64,000 bases of DNA from JBJGXI01 sp045635475 (GTDB lineage: Bacteria > Bacillota > Bacilli > Bacillales > Amphibacillaceae), in NCBI RefSeq assembly GCF_045635475.1, contig NZ_JBJGXI010000030.1:3063-67062 (forward strand), in the 5' to 3' direction. Both the position numbers and the translations under genes were made by a program. Numbering within the stretch: the first letter of the stretch is position 1; the number at the start of each line of letters is the position of its first letter. This document shows positions 44,101-52,086 of the stretch, in pieces. The notes below the pieces were generated by a model. That model worked only from the letters and a program-made list of their open reading frames with translations, made no database searches and was not told the DNA's origin.

Positions 44101-45491
44101 CCGTTCGTGCTAAAAATGCAACCGAAACATCCGAAGAAAGTGCTGAAGTAGCAGCAACTACGAAGAAATCTGATGGAGCTGTTGATGATGATAGACATGT
44201 GCATGAAGACTATGAAGCTGGTATAACAAACGGAGGTGAAGGCGAAGCATTACTTGATTTTATCCCTAGTAAAGAGTCCGCTTATGTAATTGCTTACTAT
44301 TCAATTAATTCTGGAACTGTAGCAGGCTATAACATGACCGTGAATAATAATGCTTGGGAAAAATTAATCAGTGGACTAAGTGATGGGGATACGATAGATT
44401 ACTATTTCGTTTATGAGAAAAATGGTCCTCAATATCAATCAGATAGCTATCAGTACACGTTTACGGCAGAAACGGATGAACCGACAGAACCACAAGCTCC
44501 AGATGCACCAACAGGGCTTTCAGTTACAAATAAGACGACATCATCTGTAACACTAGAATGGGATGCTGTAGCAGGTGTTGATGGATATAAAATTGTTCGA
44601 GACGGTGTAGAAATAGACACAACAACATCCACATCATATACAGACAATGGCCTTGATAATGAGACAAGTTATCAGTATATAGTAAGATCGTACAATGAAG
44701 CGGGAACATCAGAGGATAGCAGTTCTGTAACTGTTGCGACTGAGAAAGTAGAACCGACGGATCCGATAGACCCCGAGGAGCCAACAGATCCCAAAGAAGA
44801 AGATGAACAAGGTGAAAAGCCAGGAGACGGTGAGCAATCTGAATTAGATGTTATAAGTGATGAAACAGACCTGGTAAAAAACACAACGAACAAGGTTTAT
44901 ACCTATAACAAGACAGCTGACTCCGTTGTTATCAAGAAAGAGATTCTTGTGAATTTGGAAGATGATTTTACGATTGAATTTTCTAATGGAAAAGTAAAGG
45001 TAAGGTTACCAATTTCACTATTGCCAAAGGATAAAGACGTTACATTTAACTTTGGAAATGTATCCCTAAACGTATTAAATAAAAATAAGGGTGCCTTAAG
45101 TGAGTTATACAACTTTACAATCATCGCTGGTGGGGAAGAAATAACCGATTTCGGTGATTATGTTGTAAGATTAACCTTTACTGTAGATGCTAGCCGAGTG
45201 AATAATTGGGATAATGTAAGAGTTATCTATATTGATGAAAATGGAGAACAACGAGAAGAAATAGTACCGACGTCAATTAATGAAATTACTGGTGAGGTTG
45301 TTGTAGATGTGTCTCACTTTAGTATTTACGGAGTATTTGAGGTTGCTGGAGATACTGTTGAAGACTCCGAAGAAGATAATGAATTACCTGACACAGCAAC
45401 ATCTACCTTTAACTTACTAGCTGCAGGCGTTGCTATAATACTTGCTGGAATGATTATGGTATTTGTGAGTCGTAGAAGAAATAGAGTGTAA
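41178..45491 (+). CDS. Wall-anchored GH81 endo-beta-1,3-glucanase with CBM56 and FN3 modules
   Basis: A 1437-residue secreted enzyme that probably hydrolyses laminarin, curdlan or fungal/algal beta-1,3-glucan. Order: signal peptide (1-29, ending VQA); GH81 catalytic region (about 35-760) with GPMQTNTWWGSLAADPF, YNDNWGTMLGYHAAHGSATR, the catalytic-Asp region RISDHHFHYGYFVKAA and the catalytic-Glu region NNQESSSEAMHAWSNM; a Gly/Asp linker; CBM56-like module 1 (about 815-910, HVHDDYEAGAKM); FN3 (about 918-995); CBM56-like module 2 (about 1007-1095, HVHEDYEAGITN); FN3 (about 1108-1190); a pre-anchor domain (about 1215-1395); LPDTA at about 1404, membrane helix and RRRNRV. Ribosome site CTGGAGGTT precedes ATG 41178. 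The anchor and pre-anchor domain are homologous to those of the nuclease at 165. Monocistronic. Confidence 0.92.
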   Translation: MLKRPLFLLMILTLLFPILPTEISVQAATNVTSVGNGSYSTVFPNIDYDSFEDEGYAGQQGQPPSTIYRTDNVTGPMQTNTWWGSLAADPFSMTQFPLPFSVKHGPEGLNVFYNSETQSVVHGDAGSGLWHIVGAMGTDFKIGHSATNSFQQALVDDYNDWYVRGVLEDGSKKMYTTYGVGSPYIFVEYEGGSAELNFAVNPKIWENRGNVLGFSTHDNKHYAAFAPDGYDWSGVDSTNLTNSSSVVTIAKLPNANASTLDKFEEYAFSIVRDAEANYSFNEETSKVTTTFEVTTEAVVDGAPDGTIFALLPHQYRNLAEASKDQLLDGYEFFVLQGDMLALEGKSFQTELTYTGVLPSMPDAGDYDKETLKAYLQDAKEHTPTGRDTYELGKYLGKIATLAPIADQMEESELADEFRSELKRILEEWLVATDDQGNIKSENVLYYNDNWGTMLGYHAAHGSATRISDHHFHYGYFVKAAAEIARVDPDWASESEWGGMIDLLIRDFAAGRDDDMFPYIRMFDAYSGHSWADGLATFDAGNNQESSSEAMHAWSNMILWAEATGDKEVRDRAIYLYTTEMSAINEYFFDVHEENFPEAFTPEMVTINWGGKMDHATWWNSGMVEKYGINWLPFHGGSLYLGHYPEYVERAYAELKNRNGSTDWNLWSNMVWMYRALTNPEDAINQMDLTINNYTEFDPGDEKIIERGSTKAQTYHWVHNLNVLGRVNPNVTADHPTYAVFDKDGLRSYVVYNFTAAPIEVKFSDEKTMTAAPNDFSIAYGEGIDYPDDPVDPGDGDDDGDPGDGDDNDDNPGSGDHHVHDDYEAGAKMVNDNEAQIWITPETDAAYVDVHYAVNGAGRAGYRMTKADGTWTQQISGLSEGDIINYNFVYEKNGLQYESENYQYTFTEDVPEPTVLAAPENVSVTGTTTTTVSLSWDRVESADEYEVIRDGQVIDSTSSTSFTDEGLEEDTTYLYAVRAKNATETSEESAEVAATTKKSDGAVDDDRHVHEDYEAGITNGGEGEALLDFIPSKESAYVIAYYSINSGTVAGYNMTVNNNAWEKLISGLSDGDTIDYYFVYEKNGPQYQSDSYQYTFTAETDEPTEPQAPDAPTGLSVTNKTTSSVTLEWDAVAGVDGYKIVRDGVEIDTTTSTSYTDNGLDNETSYQYIVRSYNEAGTSEDSSSVTVATEKVEPTDPIDPEEPTDPKEEDEQGEKPGDGEQSELDVISDETDLVKNTTNKVYTYNKTADSVVIKKEILVNLEDDFTIEFSNGKVKVRLPISLLPKDKDVTFNFGNVSLNVLNKNKGALSELYNFTIIAGGEEITDFGDYVVRLTFTVDASRVNNWDNVRVIYIDENGEQREEIVPTSINEITGEVVVDVSHFSIYGVFEVAGDTVEDSEEDNELPDTATSTFNLLAAGVAIILAGMIMVFVSRRRNRV

Positions 45492-45510
45492 TAGGTTTTC
45501 CATGCAGATG

Positions 45511-45543
45511 GCCTTATTCCTTAGTGGGATAGGGCTGTTTGTG
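45511..45543 (+). terminator. Terminator of the GH81 gene
   Basis: GCCTTATTCC - TTAGT - GGGATAGGGC, ten pairs including two G-U, followed by TGTTTGT; 19 bp after the stop. Confidence 0.7.
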
Positions 45544-45682
45544 GTTGGAGGAAGGGTTTATGAACTGTTCTTTTAGTCGTTTTTTGTCGTTTTATGTCTA
45601 CCACCTCTTTTGTTTTTTGTACTACCCGTGTATATTAGTTAATAATAAGAATTTTTAAAAATATTTTCATGGGAGGAAAAGC

Positions 45683-46240
45683 ATGGATTTTGATGGTCAG
45701 AAGATAATTCCGTCATTTAGGGACATGAAACAGTTTGAAAAACTATTAGAAAGCGAGTTTAATTATATCGTTTTAATTGATAGTCATATAAATCAATTGG
45801 AAATGATTATGAATATGGCCAAAGCAAAAGAAAAAAAGGTAATTATACATGCCGATTTTGTTAACGGTTTATCTAATGATCTTTATGGGGCGGAATATTT
45901 GAGCCAACGAATTAAACCAACTGGCGTGATATCGACAAAACCTAACTTTATATCATCAGTAAAAAAGAATGGTGTTCTTGCTATCCAACGAATGTTTTTG
46001 ATCGATTCAATCGCAATTAAGAAAAGCTACCGACAAATTGAAAAATCAAACCCTGATTATGTTGAGGTATTGCCAGGCATTGTGCCCGAAATTCTCACTG
46101 AAGTCAAACAGGCCTTGCCTTGTCCAATTATAGCAGGAGGGTTAATAAGATCAGTTGTGGATGTAGAAAATGCTTTACATGCAGGAGCTGTTGCTATTTC
46201 AACAACAGATCAAGAGATCTGGAAAAAGTTCGAAAGATAA
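45683..46240 (+). CDS. glpP: GlpP glycerol-3-phosphate-responsive transcription antiterminator
   Basis: A 185-residue regulator (B. subtilis GlpP has 192). TIM-barrel-like family features: QKIIPSFRDMKQFEKLLES at the start, YIVLIDSHINQLEMIM, VIIHADFVNGLSNDLYGAEY, GVISTKPNFISSVKKNG, AIQRMFLIDS, DYVEVLPGIVPEI and PIIAGGLIRSVVDVENALHA, the last resembling a phosphate-binding loop. Established role: with glycerol-3-phosphate bound, it binds leader RNA and lets polymerase pass a terminator. GGGAGG precedes ATG 45683. Directly downstream is a leader with a perfect terminator but, instead of glpF/glpK/glpD, an ABC-importer operon follows. Confidence 0.93.
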   Translation: MDFDGQKIIPSFRDMKQFEKLLESEFNYIVLIDSHINQLEMIMNMAKAKEKKVIIHADFVNGLSNDLYGAEYLSQRIKPTGVISTKPNFISSVKKNGVLAIQRMFLIDSIAIKKSYRQIEKSNPDYVEVLPGIVPEILTEVKQALPCPIIAGGLIRSVVDVENALHAGAVAISTTDQEIWKKFER

Positions 46241-46301
46241 AAGTACTCCATAGTTATGGGGAGGTGTAAGGTCAGAAGATTAATTGTTATTTAATTAAAT
46301 G

Positions 46302-46330
46302 TTGACACCGTTTTCATAATGAGGTAAAGT
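46302..46330 (+). promoter_or_regulatory. Sigma-A promoter with overlapping cre site
   Basis: TTGACA (46302-46307), 17-bp spacer, TAAAGT (46325-46330). TGACACCGTTTTCA at 46303-46316 matches the CcpA cre consensus TGWNANCGNTNWCA at every position and overlaps the -35 box, so carbon catabolite repression by CcpA is likely. Confidence 0.8.
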
Positions 46331-46363
46331 GGTAGTAAGTTAATAAAACGGATCGGGTATAGG

Positions 46364-46410
46364 AGATCCACACAATAATCCTCTATGGGGGAGTTGTGTG
46401 GATCTTTTTA
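46364..46410 (+). terminator. Leader terminator, probable GlpP antitermination target
   Basis: AGATCCACACAA (46364-46375) and TTGTGTGGATCT (46394-46405): perfect 12-bp stem followed by TTTTTA. The leader starts about 46337 and the first gene lies about 77 bp beyond the terminator. Promoter, short leader and terminator right after glpP form the architecture of GlpP-controlled glp leaders in B. subtilis. Confidence 0.82.
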
Positions 46411-46486
46411 TATTTTATTAGCTTATTCGATCACAAAAAATAAAGGGGTGAAATGTAAGGGGATAATAACAAAGGAGAAATGATTC

Positions 46487-47248
46487 ATGTTTTATTGGAC
46501 AACGGCATTCTTACATCAGGATTTTATAATCATGGCGTTTCGGTTAATATTTGCTTCCATATTATGTGGGGTAATAGGAATGGAAAGAGAATTAAAGAGC
46601 CATCCAGCAGGTTTCAGAACACATATGCTCGTTGGAATAGGATCATGTTTGATGATGTTGTTATCGCTATACGGATTTGATTCATTTATCAAAACATATT
46701 CAGATATTGTCAACATTGATCCAGCAAGAATTCCTTCATATGTTATCAGTGGTATCGGTTTTCTAGGTGCTGGGACGATTATTTTTCATGGCAACACAGT
46801 TAAAGGTCTCACAACGGCAGCCTCTATATGGGTGGTGGCTGGAATTGGTTTGATCTCAGGAATTGGTATGTATGGGCTGGCAGTTTTAGCCACTGTATTG
46901 GTCACAGTATCGTTAAATTTAAGTCAATTAGAAAATTTCATCCAGAAAAAGAATACAACGAAACAAATAGTGGTGATTTCAAGCAAGTTTAGGGACTTGC
47001 CGAGCATCATTAAAACTTTGCAATCGTGTGACGTAAATATTCATGGTTGTTCTATCAGTAAAATGAAGAACCATGAAGAATATAACGAAAAAATCATGTT
47101 TATATTTAAGTGCAAAAAACTTGAAACAAGTACACTCTTAAATCTATATGAAAATCTCTATGAAGTATCTGGGGTTATAAAAGTAGACGATCATCTATTA
47201 AACAATCATATCAATTATTCGCAAAAAGATAAAACATTTGATCTTTAA
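46487..47248 (+). CDS. MgtC/SapB-family membrane protein
   Basis: A 253-residue protein. The N-terminal MgtC domain (about 8-145) holds IFASILCGVIGMERELKSHPAGFRTHMLVGIGS, the typical ER-x-x-x-x-x-A-G-x-R-T-x motif, GIGFLGAGTIIF and VKGLTTAASIWVVAGIGLISGIGMY. The C-terminal part (about 155-235) is an ACT-like soluble domain. MgtC proteins are linked to Mg2+ limitation and phosphate/ATP homeostasis rather than being transporters as such. AAAGGAG lies 9 bases before ATG 46487. First gene of the GlpP-leader operon; 15 bp before the EEP gene. Confidence 0.88.
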   Translation: MFYWTTAFLHQDFIIMAFRLIFASILCGVIGMERELKSHPAGFRTHMLVGIGSCLMMLLSLYGFDSFIKTYSDIVNIDPARIPSYVISGIGFLGAGTIIFHGNTVKGLTTAASIWVVAGIGLISGIGMYGLAVLATVLVTVSLNLSQLENFIQKKNTTKQIVVISSKFRDLPSIIKTLQSCDVNIHGCSISKMKNHEEYNEKIMFIFKCKKLETSTLLNLYENLYEVSGVIKVDDHLLNNHINYSQKDKTFDL

Positions 47249-47263
47249 AGGGAGGAATTTTAG

Positions 47264-48067
47264 ATGGAATTCAACGTAATGACATTTAACCTTAGACTTG
47301 ATACCCCAGAAGATAATGGGAATTCATGGATATATCGATCAGATAAGGTAACCGAACTAATACGTCGTTATAACCCTATTGTATTTGGTACACAAGAAGC
47401 GTTACCTAATATGATTAATGATCTGGAAAGAGGGTTAGAAGACTATGAATGGTTAGGTGAGAGTAGGCGGGAGAATGATGAATATAGTGCGATTTTTTAT
47501 AAAAAATCTGTGCTAAAGCCAATTGAGCAAGGTACATTCTGGCTATCAGAATCCCCTGATGTACCAGAAAGTAAAAGTTGGAATTCCCATTTACCACGAA
47601 TATGTACATGGTGTTTATTTGAATCTATTAAAGATCCCAAGAAACAGTTTTATGTTTATAATACTCACTTAGATCATATTAGCGAACAAGCTCGAAATGA
47701 AGGGATACGACTAATAATAAAAAGGATTAGTACATCCAAAAGACTACCTTCAATTTTAATGGGTGATTTTAATGCCAGTACTGATTCATTCATTATTCAA
47801 TATTTAAGAAATGTAAGTGAGAGGGAAACTACTAAATTAAAGGATTGTTTTTCAGTCATCAAAAATCCAGTTGGAACTGAAATAGGTTGTACATTTCATG
47901 ATTTTCAAGGAGATGTTGACGGTAGCCCAATCGATTTTATTTTCACAACAACTGAATTTGAACCTGTTGCGACAGAAATAATTAGGGAAAAAATACATGG
48001 TGGTTATCCTTCTGATCATTATCCTATTTTAACATCACTTCGTTTCGCAAAATCGGCTGGAGCATAA
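47264..48067 (+). CDS. EEP-family (endonuclease/exonuclease/phosphatase) phosphodiesterase
   Basis: A 267-residue cytoplasmic metal-dependent hydrolase. Motifs: NVMTFNLRLDTPEDNGNSW (Asn/Asp metal site), FGTQEALPNMINDLE (metal-binding Glu), YNTHLDHISEQARNEG (catalytic Asp/His region), LMGDFNASTDS (D-x-N) and GGYPSDHYPILTSL (terminal D-H). There is no signal peptide, so it acts on an imported or internal compound. In this operon a phosphodiester such as a glycerophospho-compound is an attractive substrate; that is inference. GGGAGGAATT precedes the ATG; next gene after 19 bp. Confidence 0.88.
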   Translation: MEFNVMTFNLRLDTPEDNGNSWIYRSDKVTELIRRYNPIVFGTQEALPNMINDLERGLEDYEWLGESRRENDEYSAIFYKKSVLKPIEQGTFWLSESPDVPESKSWNSHLPRICTWCLFESIKDPKKQFYVYNTHLDHISEQARNEGIRLIIKRISTSKRLPSILMGDFNASTDSFIIQYLRNVSERETTKLKDCFSVIKNPVGTEIGCTFHDFQGDVDGSPIDFIFTTTEFEPVATEIIREKIHGGYPSDHYPILTSLRFAKSAGA

Positions 48068-48086
48068 AGGAAAAGCGGAGGGGAAC

Positions 48087-48860
48087 ATGAAAGGATTTAT
48101 TTTTGATCTTGACGGAACATTATATAGAGGTAATAAAGTAATAGAAGGAGCACCAGAGACATTAAGTTTGATTAGAAATAGAGGCGATCGAGTAGTGTTT
48201 TTAACGAATAAGCCTATCGTCTCTCGTGAACAGTACGTCGAAAAGTTGAAAAAAATGGGGATTATGGCAAACCTAAATGAGATTATCAATTCTAATTTAA
48301 TTACAGTAAAATATTTAAAAAAACACATGACAATTAAAGATAAAGTCTTGGTTATTAGTGAGCAGCCACTTTTAGATGAACTGAAAGAGAATTATATTGC
48401 GATAACAGATAATCCAGCGGAAGCGACTTATGTCATTCTTTCATGGGATCGAGAATTCACCTACAAGAAATTAGATAACGCATTTCAGGCATGGCGGAAT
48501 GGTGCCAGGGTTCTAGCAACAAATCCAGATCGAACTTGCCCAGTTGAACATGGTTTTGTGCCAGATTGTGGAGCAATAATTGGAGCGCTGGAAGGAGCTA
48601 CAGGAGAAGCGGTTGAGCTCATAATGGGTAAACCGTCTCATTTAATGGCTGAGGAAGCCAAAAGTGTATTGAACCTTGATTATTCGGATTGCTTTATGGT
48701 GGGTGATCGATTAGAAACGGACATAAAAATGGCAAACGACATTGGTTTTCATTCTATACTCGTTTTAACCGGATCTACATCACTTGCTGACGTGGAGCTT
48801 TCAACAAATAAGCCATCTTATACATTAAACAGTGTTAAAGAAATTGTGAGCATTAAATAA
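48087..48860 (+). CDS. HAD-IIA-type phosphatase (NagD/AraL-like)
   Basis: A 257-residue HAD hydrolase: motif I FIFDLDGTLYRG (Asp8, Asp10 region), motif II FLTNKPIVSREQYVEKL, a C2 cap (about 80-185) with ILSWDREFTYKKLDNAF, RVLATNPDRTCPVEHGFVPD and GAIIGALEGATG, motif III on MGKPSH, motif IV FMVGDRLETDIKMAND. Family members dephosphorylate small sugar or polyol phosphates, including glycerol phosphate. The Thr/Ser of motif II reads LTNK rather than LTNN. It sits between a phosphodiesterase and the solute-binding protein, so it probably completes breakdown of the imported compound. Confidence 0.88.
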   Translation: MKGFIFDLDGTLYRGNKVIEGAPETLSLIRNRGDRVVFLTNKPIVSREQYVEKLKKMGIMANLNEIINSNLITVKYLKKHMTIKDKVLVISEQPLLDELKENYIAITDNPAEATYVILSWDREFTYKKLDNAFQAWRNGARVLATNPDRTCPVEHGFVPDCGAIIGALEGATGEAVELIMGKPSHLMAEEAKSVLNLDYSDCFMVGDRLETDIKMANDIGFHSILVLTGSTSLADVELSTNKPSYTLNSVKEIVSIK

Positions 48861-48875
48861 AGGAGGAAATGTACG

Positions 48876-50189
48876 ATGCGTATATTGAAAAATAGATTAC
48901 TAGTTTTAGTTGGATTATTATTATTAGTGATGGTAATTGCTGGTTGTGGTGACGACAGTGGAACTGACTCTGCCGAAAATAATAACGGAGATACGAATAA
49001 TACCGAAAATACGGAAAATGATGAAGGTAGCTCAGATGAGGTAGTGGAACTTGAATTATTCTCTACGAAAACAGAAAATCCAGAAACATATCAACGTTTA
49101 GTAGATAAATTTGAAGCAGACAATCCGAATATTAAAGTAGAAGTAATTTCACAGCCAGATTCCACTACGGTATTAAAAACAAGACTTACAAAAAATGATT
49201 TACCTGACATAATTGCAATTGGTGGTAACTCGACGTATGGCGAACTGGCTCGTGAAGGCGTGTTAAAAGATTTCACAGATTCACCACTGGTTGAAGATAT
49301 CAATGAAGGTTTCTTATATCAAGTAAAAGACCTAGTAGAATACGGAGAAGAGAAAGTTTATGGTATTCCTTATGCAGGTAATGCGGTTGGTGTGCTTTAT
49401 AACAAAGCTAAATTTGAAGAATTAGACTTAGAGATACCGACGACTTGGGACGAGTTTATCGCAGTAGCTGATAAGATTGAAGCAGCAGGAGAAATGCCGT
49501 TCTACCATACTTGGAAAGATGCGTGGACAATCACTTGTCCGTGGAACGACTTAGTCATTAACATCGCTGGTGATGATTTTGCACAAAGTAAAAATGCAGG
49601 CGAAGTAACGTTCGTCGATCGCTATGACGAAGTAGCAGAAAAAATGCTAACACTTCGTGACTACAGCCATGATGATGTATTCGGTAAAGCCTATGCAGAT
49701 GGTAACCAGGCTTTTGCTAACGGAGAAAGCGTCATGTATTTACAAGGAAACTTCGCGGTACCATTGATTAAAGAATACAACCCTGACATCGAACTTGGTA
49801 TGTTTACACTACCTGCAGTAAACGATGCTGAAGAAAATATGTTCGTTGCGAGTGTTGACGTATTATTCACGATGCCAGCGGATGCCGAACACCCAGATGA
49901 AACGATGAAATTCATTGAATTCATGTATGAAGAAGAAAATGCTACACAGTACATGGAAGAACAATTTGCGATCTCTGCGATTAACAGTGTGACGTACATT
50001 GATCCAATCATGGAACCATTAAAAGATAAACTAGCAGAAGGTATGATCCGTGAAGCACCAACACACTATTACCCGACAGGCTTCCCGGCGGCGCAATCAA
50101 TTCAAGAATTCTTAATTGATGGAGATAAAGATGCATTTTTAAAGAAAATGGATGAAGACTGGGATAACGCAATAGCAAACCAAAACTAA
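48876..50189 (+). CDS. Extracellular sugar-type solute-binding lipoprotein
   Basis: A 437-residue family-1 substrate-binding protein. The signal peptide with lipobox VIAGCGDD puts the lipid at Cys24, followed by an acidic Asn/Asp/Glu linker and the SBP_bac fold: LELFSTKTENPETYQRLVDK, LPDIIAIGGNSTYGELAREG, VYGIPYAGNAVGVLYNKAKF, IPTTWDEFIAVADKI, NGESVMYLQGNFAVPLIKEY. The domain is of the oligosaccharide/glycerol-3-phosphate (UgpB/MsmE) type. The two permeases follow, but no ATPase gene does; a shared MsmX/UgpC-type ATPase must come from elsewhere. AAAGGAGG precedes the start. Confidence 0.9.
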   Translation: MRILKNRLLVLVGLLLLVMVIAGCGDDSGTDSAENNNGDTNNTENTENDEGSSDEVVELELFSTKTENPETYQRLVDKFEADNPNIKVEVISQPDSTTVLKTRLTKNDLPDIIAIGGNSTYGELAREGVLKDFTDSPLVEDINEGFLYQVKDLVEYGEEKVYGIPYAGNAVGVLYNKAKFEELDLEIPTTWDEFIAVADKIEAAGEMPFYHTWKDAWTITCPWNDLVINIAGDDFAQSKNAGEVTFVDRYDEVAEKMLTLRDYSHDDVFGKAYADGNQAFANGESVMYLQGNFAVPLIKEYNPDIELGMFTLPAVNDAEENMFVASVDVLFTMPADAEHPDETMKFIEFMYEEENATQYMEEQFAISAINSVTYIDPIMEPLKDKLAEGMIREAPTHYYPTGFPAAQSIQEFLIDGDKDAFLKKMDEDWDNAIANQN

Positions 50190-50208
50190 TATCTTAACAA
50201 GTTGAAAA

Positions 50209-50278
50209 GGGTCATGCTCCCTTAACCTACAGTTACCCCTAAAATAATAATTGTAGTTAAAACTGAGGGAGCATACCC
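50209..50278 (+). promoter_or_regulatory. Large stem-loop between the binding-protein and permease genes
   Basis: GGGTCATGCTCCCT (50209-50222) faces AGGGAGCATACCC (50266-50278), with inner CTACA/TGTAG pairing. It lacks a strong T-run. Hairpins at this place commonly stabilise the upstream binding-protein mRNA and lower permease expression. Confidence 0.7.
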
Positions 50279-50313
50279 TTATATTCATCTAAGTATTGAA
50301 GGAGTTATTTGAA

Positions 50314-51174
50314 ATGGCAAAAAAACGTGCTTTTTATATCATGACTATACCTGCCATGTTATTATTCTTTTTATTTCAAACGTATCCAACATTACAGGGC
50401 ATCTTTTATAGTTTTACAAATTGGAAGGGTTATGGAGATTGGAATTTTGTAGGCTTCGATAACTTTTTGCGATTTTTTCGAGATGATCGAACACAACATG
50501 CTTACTTATTTACTTTTGGCTATTCTATTCTTTCTACGATTCTTGTAAATATTATTAGTTTAGTTGTTGCTTTAGGCTTAAATGCCAAAGTTAAATTTCA
50601 GAAAACATTACGAGGTATTTATTTTCTACCAAATATATTAAGTGTGTTAATTATTGGGTTTATTTTCGGATTCATTTTTTCTTATGTACTACCAGAGATT
50701 GGTGCTAGCTTGAACATTGGAATCTTGCAGAAAAATATTTTAGGAAATCCAGATTTAGCGTGGATTGGTATTGTTGTTGTAGCTGTCTGGCAGGCAGTGG
50801 CGTTTAATACAATTTTATATTTAGCAGGATTACAAACGATTCCTACTGAGTTATATGAAGCAGCAAAAATTGACGGAGCTTCTTCATGGAAAGAATTTTG
50901 GAAAATAACCTTTCCTCTAATATCACCATTTTTTACAATTAACGTGGTTGTCGCAATGAGAGAATTTCTTATGGCGTTTGATCATATTGTTGCCCTTACC
51001 AATGGTGGTCCGGGAACAACAACGGAATCTATCTCGTTATTAATTTACCGGGGTGCATTCCAGGATGGAGATTTTGCCTATCAATCAGCCAATGCGGTTA
51101 TTTACCTAATTGCGATTGTATTTATTTCAGTCGTGCAGATTTACTTTCTGCAGAAAAGGGAGGTTGAGCTATAG
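50314..51174 (+). CDS. ABC importer permease 1 (MalF/UgpA-type)
   Basis: A 286-residue membrane protein with six helices. ATG 50314 lies 9 bases after AAGGAG; a TTG at 50296 overlaps this site. FYSFTNWKGYGDWNFVGFDN near the N-terminus and the EAA coupling loop YEAAKIDGASSWKEFWKITFPLISP (about 188-212) are typical of family-1 sugar permeases, as is the late loop LTNGGPGTTTESISLLIYRGAF. It overlaps or abuts the next gene (TAG/GTG at 51172-51176). Confidence 0.92.
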   Translation: MAKKRAFYIMTIPAMLLFFLFQTYPTLQGIFYSFTNWKGYGDWNFVGFDNFLRFFRDDRTQHAYLFTFGYSILSTILVNIISLVVALGLNAKVKFQKTLRGIYFLPNILSVLIIGFIFGFIFSYVLPEIGASLNIGILQKNILGNPDLAWIGIVVVAVWQAVAFNTILYLAGLQTIPTELYEAAKIDGASSWKEFWKITFPLISPFFTINVVVAMREFLMAFDHIVALTNGGPGTTTESISLLIYRGAFQDGDFAYQSANAVIYLIAIVFISVVQIYFLQKREVEL

Positions 51175-51995
51175 TGAATTCAAAAAAAACCAATTGGACA
51201 CTAACACTGTTACTGTGTTTAGGCGCACTTACCATTATCTTTCCACTATACTTAACGATAACCATTGCAGTAAAGTCACCTGTTGAAATGGCTCAATCAA
51301 TCTGGTCAATACCAACTACCATTCACTGGGAAAACTTTACGAAAGCAATTGAAATGACCAATTTTTTTAACGCATTTAAAAATAGTGCAACCGTGACGGT
51401 TTTCGCTGTGTCATTAACGATTTTGACAAATTCTATGGTAGCATATGCAATTGCTCGAAACATGCACTTGCGATTTTTTAAATTTTTATATTACTACTTT
51501 GTAAGTGCATTATTCATTCCGTTTCCAATTCTTATGTTGCCATTAGTTAAGCAAATGAGTAGCTGGGGACTAGATAATATTGTTGGTCTAATCTTCTTAT
51601 ATGTCGTATTTGGCTTAGCATTTAACGTTTTCTTATACGTTGGTTATATTAAATCAATTCCAAGAGAATTGGAAGAAGCGGCAATAATGGACGGAGCGGG
51701 CACATGGAAGATTTTTTGGAAGGTGATTTTCCCACTTCTTTCGCCAATGAATGCAACAATAGCTATTCTTACTTGTTTAAAAGCATGGAACGATTTCCTG
51801 TTGCCATTAATCATTTTGGTCGATAAGGATGACGCGACCTTACCATTAGTGCAATACGTTTTCCAATCAGAGTTTAGCGCAAATTTTAATTTAGCATTTG
51901 CTTCCTATTTATTAGCGCTATTACCGATGGTTATTGTTTATTTATTTGCGCAAAATTGGATAATTGGTGGTTTAACGCGTGGTGCCGTTAAATAA
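51174..51995 (+). CDS. ABC importer permease 2 (MalG/UgpE-type)
   Basis: A 273-residue membrane protein with six helices, starting at a GTG overlapping the stop of permease 1. The EAA loop reads LEEAAIMDGAGTWKIFWKVIFPLLSP (about 160-186). The segment LVDKDDATLPLVQYVFQSEFSANFNLAFASY before the last helix is typical of the MalG group. Last clear gene of the operon. Confidence 0.92.
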   Translation: MNSKKTNWTLTLLLCLGALTIIFPLYLTITIAVKSPVEMAQSIWSIPTTIHWENFTKAIEMTNFFNAFKNSATVTVFAVSLTILTNSMVAYAIARNMHLRFFKFLYYYFVSALFIPFPILMLPLVKQMSSWGLDNIVGLIFLYVVFGLAFNVFLYVGYIKSIPRELEEAAIMDGAGTWKIFWKVIFPLLSPMNATIAILTCLKAWNDFLLPLIILVDKDDATLPLVQYVFQSEFSANFNLAFASYLLALLPMVIVYLFAQNWIIGGLTRGAVK

Positions 51996-52086
51996 AGATA
52001 TAAAATTAGGAAAAAGATGATACGATAACTAAAGCATATCTGGGGGATAAGGGGAAAAGGCTATAACAATAGTAATCAAACAATCC

